Assembly: GCF_900110575.1 (NCBI RefSeq) | Contig: NZ_FOEF01000006.1 | Location: 186,001 to 250,000, forward strand | Reading direction: 5' to 3' | DNA length: 64,000 bases | Source: Amycolatopsis saalfeldensis | GTDB taxonomy: Bacteria > Actinomycetota > Actinomycetes > Mycobacteriales > Pseudonocardiaceae | Shown here: one piece after another, positions 42,655 through 51,413 of the stretch | How the letters are laid out: each line of letters opens with the position of its first letter | Numbering within the stretch: the first letter of the stretch is position 1 | Position numbers and translations under genes: made by a program | The notes under the pieces: model-generated | What the model was told of the DNA's origin: nothing | Database searches by the model: none | Seen by the model: the letters and a program-made list of their open reading frames with translations, nothing else

Positions 42655-44451
42655 TTACTTCCGGTACAGCGCTTCGATGTCGCCGGCGTAGTTCTTGCTC
42701 ACCACGTTGCGCTTGAGCTTCATGCTCGGCGTGATCTCGCCGCCCGCCTCGGTGAAGTCCTTGGCCAGCACGGTGAACTTCTTGATCGCCTCGGCGTGCG
42801 AGACCTGCCGGTTGGCCTCGTCCACCGCGGCCTGGATCTCCTTGAGCAGGTCCTCGTCCGTGGCCAGATCGGCGACCGTGGCCTGCGCGGGCTTGCCGTG
42901 CTGGGTCTTCCACGACGGGAAGTACTCCTCGTCCACGGTCACCAGCGCGCCGATGAACGGCCGCTGGTCGCCCACCACCATGGCCTGGCTGATCAGCGGC
43001 GACGCCTTGATCGTGTCCTCCAGCCCGGACGGCGCCACGTTCTTGCCGCCCGCGGTGACGATGATCTCCTTCTTGCGTCCGGTGATCTTCAGGAAGCCGT
43101 CGGCGTCGAGCTCGCCGAGGTCGCCGGTGTGGAACCAGCCGTCGGTGAGCGATTCGGCCGAAGCCTCGGCGTTGTTGTGGTACGCGCCGAAGACGACCCC
43201 GCCCTTGACCAGGATCTCGCCGTCGTCGGCGATGCGGACCGAGTTGCCCGCCACCGGCTTGCCGACGGTGCCGACGCGGAACGCGGTCTTGGTGTTCACG
43301 TTCGCCGCCGCCGAGGTCTCGGTCAGGCCGTAGCCCTCGAACACCGGCACGCCGATGCCGCGGAAGAAGTGCGCCAGCCGCGCGCCCAGCGGGGCACCGC
43401 CGGACACCGCCGCGACGCACCGGCCGCCGAGCGCCGCGCGGAGCTTGCTGTACACGAGCCTGTCGAACAGCAGGTGCTTGGCGCGCAGGCCGAACCCGGC
43501 GCCGCCGCCGTCCTGGGCCTCGCTGTACGCGACCGCCACGGCCTCCGCCGCGTCGAAGATCTTGCCCTTGCCTTCGCTGTGCGCCTTCTGCTTCGCCGAG
43601 TTGTAGACCTTCTCGAACACCCGCGGCACGGCGACCACGAACGTCGGGCGGAAGGTGCCCAGGTCGGGGACCAGGTTCTTGACGTCCGGGGTGTGCCCCA
43701 GCGTGACCCGGGCCGAGAGCGCGGTGACGGCGATGGCGCGGGCCAGGATGTGCGCCAGCGGCAGGAAGCACAGCAGCGAGTTGCCCTGCTCCATCAGCTC
43801 CGGGAAGGCCTCGATGTCGGCCCGGATCTCGGTCAGCAGGTTGCGGTGCGTCAGCTCGACGCCCTTGGGCCGCCCGGTGGTGCCGGAGGTGTAGACGATG
43901 GTGGCCAGCTCGCCCGCGGAGACGGCGCGCCGCCGCGAGTGCAGGTCCTCGTCGGAGATCTCGGCGCCCAGCGCGGTCAGCTCGTCGATCGCGGGGGAGG
44001 CGCTCTCGATCTGCCAGGTCAGCTCCAGCGCGGTCAGCCGGTCGCGGACCTGGTCGACGGCGCCGCGGTGCTCGTCGGTCTCCACGATCACGGCCTTCGC
44101 GGCCGAGTCCGAGAGGATCCACTGCACCTGCTCGGGCGAGGACGTCTCATAGATCGGGACGGTGACCGCGCCGGCGGCCCAGATCGCGAAGTCGATCAGG
44201 GTCCACTCGTAGCGGGTCTTCGACATCAGGGCGACGCGGTCGCCGTGCCCGATGCCGGCCCCGGCGAGGCCCTTCGCGACGGCCGCGACCTGGTCCGCGA
44301 AGTCCTTCGCGGTGACGTCGAGCCAGCTGCCGTCGACCTGCCTGCGGAAGCTGACGACGTCGGAGAACCGCTCGGCGTTAGCCCAGACGACATCCGCCAG
44401 GTTCTCGTCGTCGGTCACCGGCTTCCCGGCGGGGGCGCTGTATTCGCGCAC
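42655..44451 (-). CDS. fadD15: Long-chain fatty-acid-CoA ligase (FadD15-like)
   Basis: A 598-residue AMP-forming acyl-CoA synthetase. The ATP/AMP signature TSGTTGRPKGVELTH, the GYGLTETSAA motif, the hinge GWFHTGDLGELD and the C-terminal Lys region (SMKLKRNVVSKNYAGDIEALY) are intact; length equals that of FadD15. It activates long-chain fatty acids at the membrane. GTG 44451 has GGAGGT about 4 nt upstream. Its placement beside SRPBCC and ArsA-like genes matches mycobacterial fadD15 (Rv2187). Confidence 0.92.
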   Translation of the reverse strand: MREYSAPAGKPVTDDENLADVVWANAERFSDVVSFRRQVDGSWLDVTAKDFADQVAAVAKGLAGAGIGHGDRVALMSKTRYEWTLIDFAIWAAGAVTVPIYETSSPEQVQWILSDSAAKAVIVETDEHRGAVDQVRDRLTALELTWQIESASPAIDELTALGAEISDEDLHSRRRAVSAGELATIVYTSGTTGRPKGVELTHRNLLTEIRADIEAFPELMEQGNSLLCFLPLAHILARAIAVTALSARVTLGHTPDVKNLVPDLGTFRPTFVVAVPRVFEKVYNSAKQKAHSEGKGKIFDAAEAVAVAYSEAQDGGGAGFGLRAKHLLFDRLVYSKLRAALGGRCVAAVSGGAPLGARLAHFFRGIGVPVFEGYGLTETSAAANVNTKTAFRVGTVGKPVAGNSVRIADDGEILVKGGVVFGAYHNNAEASAESLTDGWFHTGDLGELDADGFLKITGRKKEIIVTAGGKNVAPSGLEDTIKASPLISQAMVVGDQRPFIGALVTVDEEYFPSWKTQHGKPAQATVADLATDEDLLKEIQAAVDEANRQVSHAEAIKKFTVLAKDFTEAGGEITPSMKLKRNVVSKNYAGDIEALYRK

Positions 44452-44563
44452 GTGGACCTCCGTGTTCGACGCGTGCGGTTACCCGCCGGTCAACTTAGCT
44501 TGCCGTAGACCTTAAGACCACGCCGCGGCGGCCCGCCGGACGAGGTCATGACATTCTGCGCCG

Positions 44564-44995
44564 GTGAACCCCGGACCACCTGCACTGGACCTCGTGGACG
44601 AGACCTTCATCGTCGTGCCGCCGAGCACCGTCGCCGCGGCGTTCGCCGACCCGGCCGCCTGGCGGCGGTACTGGCCGGACCTTTCCCTCGAGGTCTACAC
44701 CGACCGCGGGGACAAGGGCCTGCGCTGGACCGTGACCGGCGCGCTCGTCGGTACGATGGAGGTCTGGCTGGAACCCGTGCTCGACGGCACCGTGCTGCAC
44801 TACTTCCTGCGCGCGACGCCCGCCGGCCCCGGCGGCGCGCCGCGTGAGCTGAGCCCGCGCGAGCTGCGCCGTGAGTTCGACCGCCGCGCCCGCGCGGCGA
44901 AGGAGCTCACGCTGGGGCTCAAGGACGTCCTCGAGGACGGGCGCGAGCCCGGGATCCCGCCGCAGTGGCTCCCGGAGCCGGGGTCCGAGGACTAG
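44564..44995 (+). CDS. SRPBCC (polyketide cyclase/START-like) protein
   Basis: A 143-residue small START-like protein (DLVDETFIVVPPSTVAAAFADPAAWRRYWPDLSLEVY), a hydrophobic-ligand-binding fold with no assigned ligand. GTG 44564 lies 6 nt after CATTCT, a weak -10, and has no ribosome binding site. The gene is divergent from fadD15 and runs into the metallophosphoesterase gene after 9 nt. Confidence 0.82.
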   Translation: MNPGPPALDLVDETFIVVPPSTVAAAFADPAAWRRYWPDLSLEVYTDRGDKGLRWTVTGALVGTMEVWLEPVLDGTVLHYFLRATPAGPGGAPRELSPRELRREFDRRARAAKELTLGLKDVLEDGREPGIPPQWLPEPGSED

Positions 44996-45004
44996 GAGGG
45001 TCTT

Positions 45005-45799
45005 GTGCGGGTTCACGTCGTTTCGGACGTGCACGGCAACGCCGACGCGCTGAAGCGGGCCGGTGAGGGGGCGGACGCGCTGGTCGTGCTCGGCGACCTG
45101 CTCGACTTCGTCGACTACCGCGAGCACGACAAGGGCATCATGGGCGCCCTGTTCGGCGCGGAGCGGGTCGGCGAGTTCGCGCGGCTGCGCCGGGAGGGCA
45201 GCCGGGACGAGACCGTCGCGTACTCCCGCACGCTCTGGGCCACCCTCGACGACCCGGCCGCGGCCGTCGACGAGGCGGTGCGCAGCCAGTACGCGACCCT
45301 GTTCGCCGCGATGACCGCGCCCACCTACGCCACCCCCGGCAACGTCGACGCGCCCGCGCTGTGGCCCGAGTTCACCGGCTCCGGCGTCGAGGTGCTCGAC
45401 GGCGAGGTGACCACCATCGGCGGCCTGCGGTTCGGCTTCGTCGGCGGCGCGGTGCTGCCCGAGGGCGTCGTGCCGCGGCCCCGCAAGGGCGCGGCCTGGC
45501 GGCCCTACCTGCGGGCCCGCGAGGAATTCGACGAGTCCGTGGCCAAGCTCGAGAACGTCGACGTGCTCTGCACGCACATCCCGCCCGCCGTGGCCGACCT
45601 GACCTACGACGTGGTCGCGCGCCGCGCCGAGCTGGGCTCGAAGGCGCTGCTGGAGCTGATCCGCGAGCAGCGGCCGCGGTGGTCGGTGTTCGGCCACGTG
45701 CACCAGCCGCTGGCCGCGCGGCGGCGGCTCGGGCGCACCGAGTGCCGTAACGTCGGTCACTTCAAGGAGACCGGGCAGCCCTACGTGCTGCGCTGGTGA
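45005..45799 (+). CDS. Calcineurin-like metallophosphoesterase
   Basis: A 264-residue phosphoesterase with the complete dinuclear metal signature: SDVHGN at the N-terminus, GDLLD, PGNVD, CTHIPP and GHVHQP. Substrate not evident; cyclic nucleotides or phosphomonoesters are possible. AGGAGGG lies 4 nt before GTG 45005. A comparable gene sits near the glkA glucokinase region in Streptomyces, which agrees with the ROK kinase downstream. Confidence 0.88.
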   Translation: MRVHVVSDVHGNADALKRAGEGADALVVLGDLLDFVDYREHDKGIMGALFGAERVGEFARLRREGSRDETVAYSRTLWATLDDPAAAVDEAVRSQYATLFAAMTAPTYATPGNVDAPALWPEFTGSGVEVLDGEVTTIGGLRFGFVGGAVLPEGVVPRPRKGAAWRPYLRAREEFDESVAKLENVDVLCTHIPPAVADLTYDVVARRAELGSKALLELIREQRPRWSVFGHVHQPLAARRRLGRTECRNVGHFKETGQPYVLRW

Positions 45800-45826
45800 A
45801 GACGCTCTCCGGCTACGCTTCGTCCC

Positions 45827-46270
45827 ATGGCCGAGCAGTCCACGCAGTCCATCGAGGTCGACGCCGAGCCCGCCCGGGTGCTGGCGGTGATCGCCGACTT
45901 CCCCGCCTACCCCGAGTGGGCGAAGGCCGTCCGTGAGGCCGAGGTGCTGGGCACCGACGACGCCGGGCGCGCGAAGCAGGTGAAGCTCACCCTGGACGCC
46001 GGCCCGATCAAGGACGTGTACACCCTCGAGTACGACTGGGACGCCACCGGCCTCGGCGTCAGCTGGCACCTGGTCAAGGGCCAGATGCAGAAGGCGCAGA
46101 ACGGTCGTTACGCGTTGGAGGACCTGCCCGGCGGGCGCACGAAGGTGACGTACACGCTGTCGGTGGAGCTGGCGCTGCCGATGATCGGGCTGCTGCGGCG
46201 CAAGGCCGAGAAGATGGTCATGGACACCGCGCTGAAGGAACTCAAGAAGCGGGCCGAAGGCGGGGAATAG
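45827..46270 (+). CDS. SRPBCC protein, Rv2185c-like
   Basis: A 147-residue START-like protein (SIEVDAEPARVLAVIADFPAYPEWAKAVREAEV) similar to the coenzyme-Q-binding/polyketide-cyclase group. TACGCT (45814-45819) ends 7 nt before the ATG. It lies 9 nt before the ArsA-like gene, the same pairing as Rv2185c-Rv2184c in M. tuberculosis; a lipid-carrier role with the ATPase is only inferred. Confidence 0.87.
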   Translation: MAEQSTQSIEVDAEPARVLAVIADFPAYPEWAKAVREAEVLGTDDAGRAKQVKLTLDAGPIKDVYTLEYDWDATGLGVSWHLVKGQMQKAQNGRYALEDLPGGRTKVTYTLSVELALPMIGLLRRKAEKMVMDTALKELKKRAEGGE

Positions 46271-46279
46271 GGCGAGCGC

Positions 46280-47458
46280 ATGCGGATCCTGCTGTTCACC
46301 GGCAAGGGGGGTGTCGGGAAGACCACGCTCGCCGCGGCCACCGCCACCGCGCTGGCCGGCCGCGGCAGGAAGACGCTGGTCGTCTCCACCGACCCGGCGC
46401 ACTCGCTGGGCGACGCGTTCGGCCGCGCGCTCGGGGCGGAGCCGTCCGAAGTGGACGTCGCGCCCGGCACCGCCGCGGTGGCGAACCGGCTGTCGGCCGT
46501 GCAGGTCGATTCCCGCTCACTGGCCGACCGGACCTGGGACGACCTGCGCGGCCAGCTGCGCTCGACGCTGGCGGGCGCCGGCCTCGACGCGCTGGACGCC
46601 GAGGAGCTGACCGTGCTGCCGGGCGTCGACGAGCTGCTCGCGCTGACCGAGGTGCAGCGGCTCGCCGAGCACGGCCCGTGGGACACCGTGGTGGTCGACT
46701 GCGGCCCGACCGCCGAGACGCTGCGGCTGCTCGCGTTGCCCGAGGCCGTTTCGGGGTATTTGAAGCGGATGTACGGCTGGAAGGCGGGCCGTCGCGGCCG
46801 CGTGGTGGACTCGGTGGGCCGGCTCGGCGCGCACCTGGAGTCGTTGCGCGCGCTGCTCACCGACCCGGCCGTGACCACGGTCCGGCTGGTGCTCACCCCG
46901 GAGCGGGTGGTGGTCGCCGAGGCGCGGCGCACGCTCAGCGCGCTGGCGCTGCGCGGCATCGCCGTGGACGGCCTGATCGCGAACCGGCGGATGCCCGCGC
47001 CCGGCTTCTGGCGCGGTTCGGCCGCCGCCTGGCTGCGCACCCGGCGGACCCAGCAGGACGCGGTGCTGGCCGAGCTGGCGGCCGCGGGCTTCGGGCCGCG
47101 CGAGCTGGCGCGCGTCGAGCACCGGGCGAGCGAGCCGGTGGGCGCGCGGGCGCTGGCAGAGCTGGCCGAAGAGCTGTACCACGGGCAGGACCCGTTGGCG
47201 GGCAACGGAAAGCCCGTCACCCCGTTGCTTCAGGTCAGCCCGGCCGAGGACGGCTTCCGGCTGCGCGTGGCGATCCCGCTGGAGCGGGACGCGGACGTGG
47301 ACCTCGCCCGCGTCGACGACGACCTGGCGATCACCGTGGACGGCTTCCGCAGGCTGATCGCCCTGCCCGAGCCGCTGCGGCCGTGCCGGATCACCGGCGC
47401 GGAATCCGACGCCGACGGCCTGGTGGTCAGCCTGGCCGGGAACCGGGGACCCGGGTGA
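46280..47458 (+). CDS. ArsA/Get3-like P-loop ATPase, Rv2184c-like
   Basis: A 392-residue SIMIBI ATPase. The deviant Walker A GKGGVGKTTLAAATA is at the N-terminus and STDPAHSLGDAFG is switch I; VVDCGPTAETLRLL is Walker B/switch II. The C-terminal about 80 residues (RLRVAIPLERDADVDLARVDDDLAITVDGFRRLIALP) resemble a small alpha-crystallin/CxxC-less Get3-like beta domain. No arsenic genes are near and no metal-binding Cys cluster is seen, so arsenite transport is unlikely; client-protein or lipid handling is more plausible. Confidence 0.87.
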   Translation: MRILLFTGKGGVGKTTLAAATATALAGRGRKTLVVSTDPAHSLGDAFGRALGAEPSEVDVAPGTAAVANRLSAVQVDSRSLADRTWDDLRGQLRSTLAGAGLDALDAEELTVLPGVDELLALTEVQRLAEHGPWDTVVVDCGPTAETLRLLALPEAVSGYLKRMYGWKAGRRGRVVDSVGRLGAHLESLRALLTDPAVTTVRLVLTPERVVVAEARRTLSALALRGIAVDGLIANRRMPAPGFWRGSAAAWLRTRRTQQDAVLAELAAAGFGPRELARVEHRASEPVGARALAELAEELYHGQDPLAGNGKPVTPLLQVSPAEDGFRLRVAIPLERDADVDLARVDDDLAITVDGFRRLIALPEPLRPCRITGAESDADGLVVSLAGNRGPG

Positions 47459-47892
47459 GCGAAGACGACGAGTCCGGCGCCGAGGGCCTTCGGCTGGCCG
47501 AGGAGATCCGCCTGCTGACCGAGATGCTGGTGGAGCGCGCCGCGCCCTGGCTCGACGGGGTGATCTCGGCCGGTCACGGCGGTGACGAGTCCCACGAAGC
47601 GGGGGCCGAGGGCGGTTCGACGTGCGGCTGGTGCCCGCTGTGTGCCATCGTCGCCGTCGTGCGAGGTGAGCGGCCGGAGTTCGCCGCCCGGGTGCTGGAA
47701 CAGCTGGCCCAGCTGGTGGCGCTGCTGCGGGCGGTGCTCGCCGACCGGTGGGAGCCGGACGAGGGCGTGCACATGCCGGGCTTCCGGCCCGAGCCCCGGC
47801 CGGCGGCGCCCGAGGCGTCTCCGGAGGGGTCCCGGGTGCAGCACATCGCCGTCCTCAAGCGGGAAGACTGGCGGCCGGAGCGGGAGAGCTGA
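47455..47892 (+). CDS. Small CxxC protein of the SRPBCC-ArsA cluster (Rv2183c position)
   Basis: A 145-residue acidic protein with one striking motif, STCGWCPLCAIVAVVRGE (Cys-x2-Cys-x2-Cys), a possible metal or Fe-S site, then an amphipathic helix and a charged C-terminus. Function unknown. GTG 47455 overlaps the ATPase stop as GTGA and the stop abuts the glucokinase start, so it sits in the same operon. By position it corresponds to Rv2183c of M. tuberculosis and to a small gene before glkA in Streptomyces. Confidence 0.83.
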   Translation: MSEDDESGAEGLRLAEEIRLLTEMLVERAAPWLDGVISAGHGGDESHEAGAEGGSTCGWCPLCAIVAVVRGERPEFAARVLEQLAQLVALLRAVLADRWEPDEGVHMPGFRPEPRPAAPEASPEGSRVQHIAVLKREDWRPERES

Positions 47893-48867
47893 GTGCTGAC
47901 GATAGGGGTGGACGTCGGGGGCACGAGTGTGCGCGCCGGCGTCGTGGACGAGCGGGGTTCGCTGCTGGACACCGCCCGCGTCGGGACGCCGAGCGAGGAG
48001 AACGCGCTCGAGGACGCCATCGCGGGCGTCGTCGAGGACCTGCGCAACCGGCACGAGGTCGCGGCCGTCGGGCTGGCCGTGGCCGGGTTCGTGACGCGGG
48101 ACCGCCGTTCGGTGATGTTCGCGCCGCACCTGGCCTGGCGCGACGCGCCAGTGGCCGACCGGATCGCCAAGCGCGTGGGCCTGCCCGTGACGCTGGAGCA
48201 CGACGTGAACTCGGCCGTCGTCGGCGAGCACCGCTTCGGCGCCGCGCGCGGGGCGAAGGTGGCGGCGCTGGTCGCGCTGGGCACCGGCATCGGCGCCGGC
48301 CTGCTGCTCGACGGCGAGATCTACCGCGGCGCGTACGGCGTCGCGCCCGAGCTGGGCCACCTGACCATGGTGCCTGGCGGGCGGGCCTGCCCGTGCGGGA
48401 AGTACGGCTGCTGGGAGCGCTACTGCAGCGGCACGGCGCTGGCCGCGACGGCCGTCGAGCTGCTCGCGCGCTACCCCGGCCGTTCGACGGTGCTTTCGCG
48501 CGAGATCGCGGGCGACCCGGGCTCGGTCACCGGCCGCCGGGTGGCCGGCGCCGCGCGTGACGGCGACCCGATCGCGTTGCGGGCGATGGCCGAGCTGGCC
48601 AAGTGGCTCGGCGAGGGCCTGGCACTGGTGGCGGACGTGTTCGACCCGGAGATCATCGTGATCGGCGGCGGGGTGTCGGAGTCCGCGCCGCTGTTCCTCG
48701 ACGAGGCCCGCGAGCACTACGCCGGCGCCATCACCGGCGCCCGCTATCGGCCGCTGGCCCGCATCCGCACCGCGCACCTCGGCGACGACACGGCGATCGT
48801 CGGCGCCGCGGCGCTGGCCGTCGACGCCGCGAAGGTTCCCGGAGCCGAAGTCGGTGTGACAGGCTGA
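47893..48867 (+). CDS. glk: ROK-family glucokinase
   Basis: A 324-residue ROK kinase that phosphorylates glucose with ATP (or polyphosphate in some relatives). Phosphate-binding VDVGGTSVRAGVV opens the protein, LEHDVNSAVVGEHRFG holds the catalytic Asp, and the zinc motif is ELGHLTM followed by CPCGKYGCWERYCSG. It lacks an N-terminal DNA-binding domain, so it is an enzyme rather than a ROK repressor. In Streptomyces the homologous GlkA also mediates carbon catabolite repression. GTG 47893 follows the previous stop directly. Confidence 0.93.
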   Translation: MLTIGVDVGGTSVRAGVVDERGSLLDTARVGTPSEENALEDAIAGVVEDLRNRHEVAAVGLAVAGFVTRDRRSVMFAPHLAWRDAPVADRIAKRVGLPVTLEHDVNSAVVGEHRFGAARGAKVAALVALGTGIGAGLLLDGEIYRGAYGVAPELGHLTMVPGGRACPCGKYGCWERYCSGTALAATAVELLARYPGRSTVLSREIAGDPGSVTGRRVAGAARDGDPIALRAMAELAKWLGEGLALVADVFDPEIIVIGGGVSESAPLFLDEAREHYAGAITGARYRPLARIRTAHLGDDTAIVGAAALAVDAAKVPGAEVGVTG

Positions 48868-48871
48868 AGGC

Positions 48872-49744
48872 GTGACGCCGAGGACCGCCAGCCGCTTCGT
48901 GCGGTGCACCACCTGCGGCCGGCTGCACTGGGGAGCGTTCGGCGCGGCCGGGCTCCTGCTCTCGGACCCCGCGCGCGGCGTGCTGCTGCAACGGCGGGCC
49001 TGGTGGGTGCACAACGGCGGCACCTGGGCCCTGCCCGGCGGCGCGCTGGAAGTGGGCGAGACCGTGCGAGACGCGGCCGCCCGCGAGGCGTGGGAAGAGG
49101 CGGACGTGGCGAAGTCCGATTTCCGGGCGCTGTCCGCTTCGGTGCTCGACCACGAAGTCTGGCGCTACACCACCGTTCTCGGTGTCGCGCACAGCTCGCT
49201 CGACGCGCGGGTGGCCAACCAGGAGAGCGCGGAGGTCCGCTGGGTCGACCCCGGCGACGTCGCGGATTTGCCGCTGCACAGGGATTTCGCCGCTTCGTGG
49301 CCACGGCTGCGCGCGCAGATCGGCCGTGAACTCGTGCTGGTGGTCGACGGTGCGAACGTCGTCGGCTCGCGCCCCGACGGCTGGTGGCGCGACCGCCGCG
49401 GCGCGGCCGAGCGGCTGCGCGACCGCTTGGTGAAACCGGCCGAGACGGGGATCCCGGACGCGGTCGCGGGCATCGGCGCCGGACCGGAGTGGACGTGGTG
49501 GCCCCGGGTCGTGCTCGTCGTCGAGGGCCAGGCCCGCGGCGTCGAGCCGGCGTCGGGCGTGCAGGTCGTCCCCGCCGAGACCGACGGCGACTCGAAGATC
49601 GTCGAGGTCACGGCGTCGGCCCGCACCCGCCCGGACGACCACGTGGTCGTGGTGACGGCCGACCGTGAGCTGCGCGGCCGCGTCACGGATCTCGGCGCTT
49701 CGGTGATCGGCCCGGGCACGCTCCTGCGTCACCTCGACAGCTGA
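48872..49744 (+). CDS. Fusion of Nudix hydrolase and NYN/PIN-like domain
   Basis: A 290-residue protein of two domains. Residues about 20-145 are a Nudix hydrolase with the box GALEVGETVRDAAAREAWEE (the usual Gly near its end is Asp78). Residues about 153-290 look like an NYN/YacP-type PIN nuclease: LVLVVDGANVVGSRPDGWW with Asp159 and Asn162, DGDSKIVEV with Asp240, and VVVVTADRELRGR with Asp264. A CTTC pair near residue 12 may be half of a zinc knuckle. Combined nucleotide-housecleaning and RNase roles are inferred. It begins 4 nt after glk. Confidence 0.82.
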   Translation: MTPRTASRFVRCTTCGRLHWGAFGAAGLLLSDPARGVLLQRRAWWVHNGGTWALPGGALEVGETVRDAAAREAWEEADVAKSDFRALSASVLDHEVWRYTTVLGVAHSSLDARVANQESAEVRWVDPGDVADLPLHRDFAASWPRLRAQIGRELVLVVDGANVVGSRPDGWWRDRRGAAERLRDRLVKPAETGIPDAVAGIGAGPEWTWWPRVVLVVEGQARGVEPASGVQVVPAETDGDSKIVEVTASARTRPDDHVVVVTADRELRGRVTDLGASVIGPGTLLRHLDS

Positions 49745-49750
49745 CCAGGC

Positions 49751-50887
49751 TCAGCGGGCGATGCCGTCGCGCATCTCGGCGACCAGCGAGGCCACCACGG
49801 CCTTCAGCGAGCCGTTGTACTGCTTCGCCACCGCTCGTTGGCGCAGGTAGCTCGGGCCGCAGGCCAGGATCGTCTCGACGTCGCGCAGTTCGGCCGCGCA
49901 TTCCAGCCGGCGGGCCACCGGCTCGAGGCGGTCCAGCAGGTCGGCGATGTCGTCGGTGACCAGGCGCTCGCGGCCGGCGGCGTCGAGGATGACGATCGCG
50001 TCGATGCCGTAGCGGGCGGCGCGCCACTTGTTCTCCTGGACGTGCCACGGCGGCAGCGTCGGCAGCCGCTCGCCGTCGTCGAGGCGGGTGCTGAAGTCCT
50101 CCACCAGGCATTGCGTCAGCGCCGAGATGGCGCCGACCTCCTCCAGCGTCGGCAGGCCGTCGCACACGCGCATTTCGATCGTGCCGAACTGCGGCGCCGG
50201 GCGGATGTCCCAGCGGATCTCGGAGAAGTGGTCGATCACGCCGGTGGTGAACATGTCGGCCACGTACTGCTCCAGCTCGCCCCACTCGGCGAACTGGAAC
50301 GGCAGCCCGGCCGTCGGCAGCTGCTGGAACATCAGCGCCCGGTTGGACGCGTACCCGGTGTCCTCCGCGCCCCAGTACGGCGAGGACGCCGAGAGCGCCT
50401 GAAGGTGCGGCGCGTAGTTCAGCATCGCGTCGAGCACCGGCAGCGCCTTGTCCCGGTGGTCGAGGCCGACGTGCACGTGGACGCCGTAGATCAGCATCTG
50501 CCGGCCCCACCACTGGGTGCGGTCGATCAGCTTGGCGTACCGCGCCTTGTCGGTCACTTTCTGCTGGTACCAATTGGAAAACGGGTGCGTGCCGGCGGAG
50601 AACAGCTCCACGCCCAGCGGGTCGGTGACCTGGTGCACCAGGTCGAGCGATTCGGTGAGGTCGGCCTTCAGCTCGGCCACCGTGGTGCAGACGCCGGAGA
50701 TCACCTCGATGGTGTTGAGCAGCAGCTCCTGCTTGATCTTCGGGTGCTCGGCGGCGCCGTCCGGGCGCACCTGGTCGAGGATCCGCTCCGCTACCGAGGA
50801 CAGCTCGCCGCTGCGCCGGTCCACCAGCGCCAGTTCCCACTCTGCGCCGATCGTCGAACGGCGTGAAGGGGTGAAGTCGATCCGCAT
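49751..50887 (-). CDS. Carboxylate-amine ligase of the GCS2 / YbdK glutamate-cysteine ligase family
   Basis: A 378-residue ATP-dependent ligase: IGAEWELALVDRRSGEL at the start, YGVHVHVGLDHRDKALPVLDAM in the centre and WDIRPAPQFGTIEMRVCDGLPTL for substrate binding. YbdK-type members show weak gamma-glutamylcysteine synthetase activity; actinobacteria use mycothiol, so the natural substrate is uncertain (ergothioneine gene egtA belongs to a different subfamily). It ends 6 bp from the Nudix fusion gene (convergent). Confidence 0.88.
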   Translation of the reverse strand: MRIDFTPSRRSTIGAEWELALVDRRSGELSSVAERILDQVRPDGAAEHPKIKQELLLNTIEVISGVCTTVAELKADLTESLDLVHQVTDPLGVELFSAGTHPFSNWYQQKVTDKARYAKLIDRTQWWGRQMLIYGVHVHVGLDHRDKALPVLDAMLNYAPHLQALSASSPYWGAEDTGYASNRALMFQQLPTAGLPFQFAEWGELEQYVADMFTTGVIDHFSEIRWDIRPAPQFGTIEMRVCDGLPTLEEVGAISALTQCLVEDFSTRLDDGERLPTLPPWHVQENKWRAARYGIDAIVILDAAGRERLVTDDIADLLDRLEPVARRLECAAELRDVETILACGPSYLRQRAVAKQYNGSLKAVVASLVAEMRDGIAR

Positions 50888-50897
50888 GCCCGCCCGG

Positions 50898-51413
50898 TCA
50901 GACCTGGGCGCCGTTGTGCGGGTCCGCGCCGGGCGGCGGGCCCTGGCGCACGCGCAGCAGCAGGAGCGCGATCGCCGTGGCGAGCGCGAGGATGCCCAGC
51001 GGCATGGACAGCGAGGGGCTGACGCCGATCAGGTTCGGCACGATCAGCAGCAGCAGTCCCACCACGAAGAACAGCAGGACCACGAAGGCGCCCTTGCGCG
51101 GGCGGGGCAGCGGCGGGGGCTCCGGCGGGACGAAGTGCTCGTCGTCCTCGGCCGGGTCGTCGGAGAACATGGTGGCGTCCCACGTCGTGCCGCCACCGCG
51201 CCAGCCTTCGCTCGGCTCCGCGGGCTTGTCCTGCTTCGCGGGCGGCGTGCTGGGCGGGCTGGTGTCCGAGGGCCGGTCGGCCGCCGTGTCCTCGGCGACC
51301 TCCAGCGCGTCCTCGGCGAACACGCCCACCCCTTCCGCGCGCAGGTCCGCCACGATCTCGGCGAACGTCGCGTCGACGTCCTCAGGCCCGTCCGTGCCTT
51401 TCCCCCTGCTCAT
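50898..51413 (-). CDS. Uncharacterised membrane protein with acidic N-terminus (DUF308-like)
   Basis: A 171-residue protein: an acidic, Pro-rich cytosolic N-terminus (residues 1-105) followed by two membrane helices (about 109-130 and 135-153) and a short tail. No catalytic motif. ATG 51413 shares a base with the hydrolase stop upstream (TGATG), and the gene ends 10 nt before the GCS2 start, so hydrolase, membrane protein and ligase form one minus-strand operon. Confidence 0.78.
   Translation of the reverse strand: MSRGKGTDGPEDVDATFAEIVADLRAEGVGVFAEDALEVAEDTAADRPSDTSPPSTPPAKQDKPAEPSEGWRGGGTTWDATMFSDDPAEDDEHFVPPEPPPLPRPRKGAFVVLLFFVVGLLLLIVPNLIGVSPSLSMPLGILALATAIALLLLRVRQGPPPGADPHNGAQV

Noticed and set aside
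46280..47458. Arsenite-transport ATPase
   Set aside because: No arsB, arsR, arsD or metal-binding Cys triad nearby; the neighbours are START-like and CxxC proteins.
47893..48867. ROK-type transcriptional repressor
   Set aside because: The protein begins directly with the kinase phosphate loop; there is no N-terminal winged helix.
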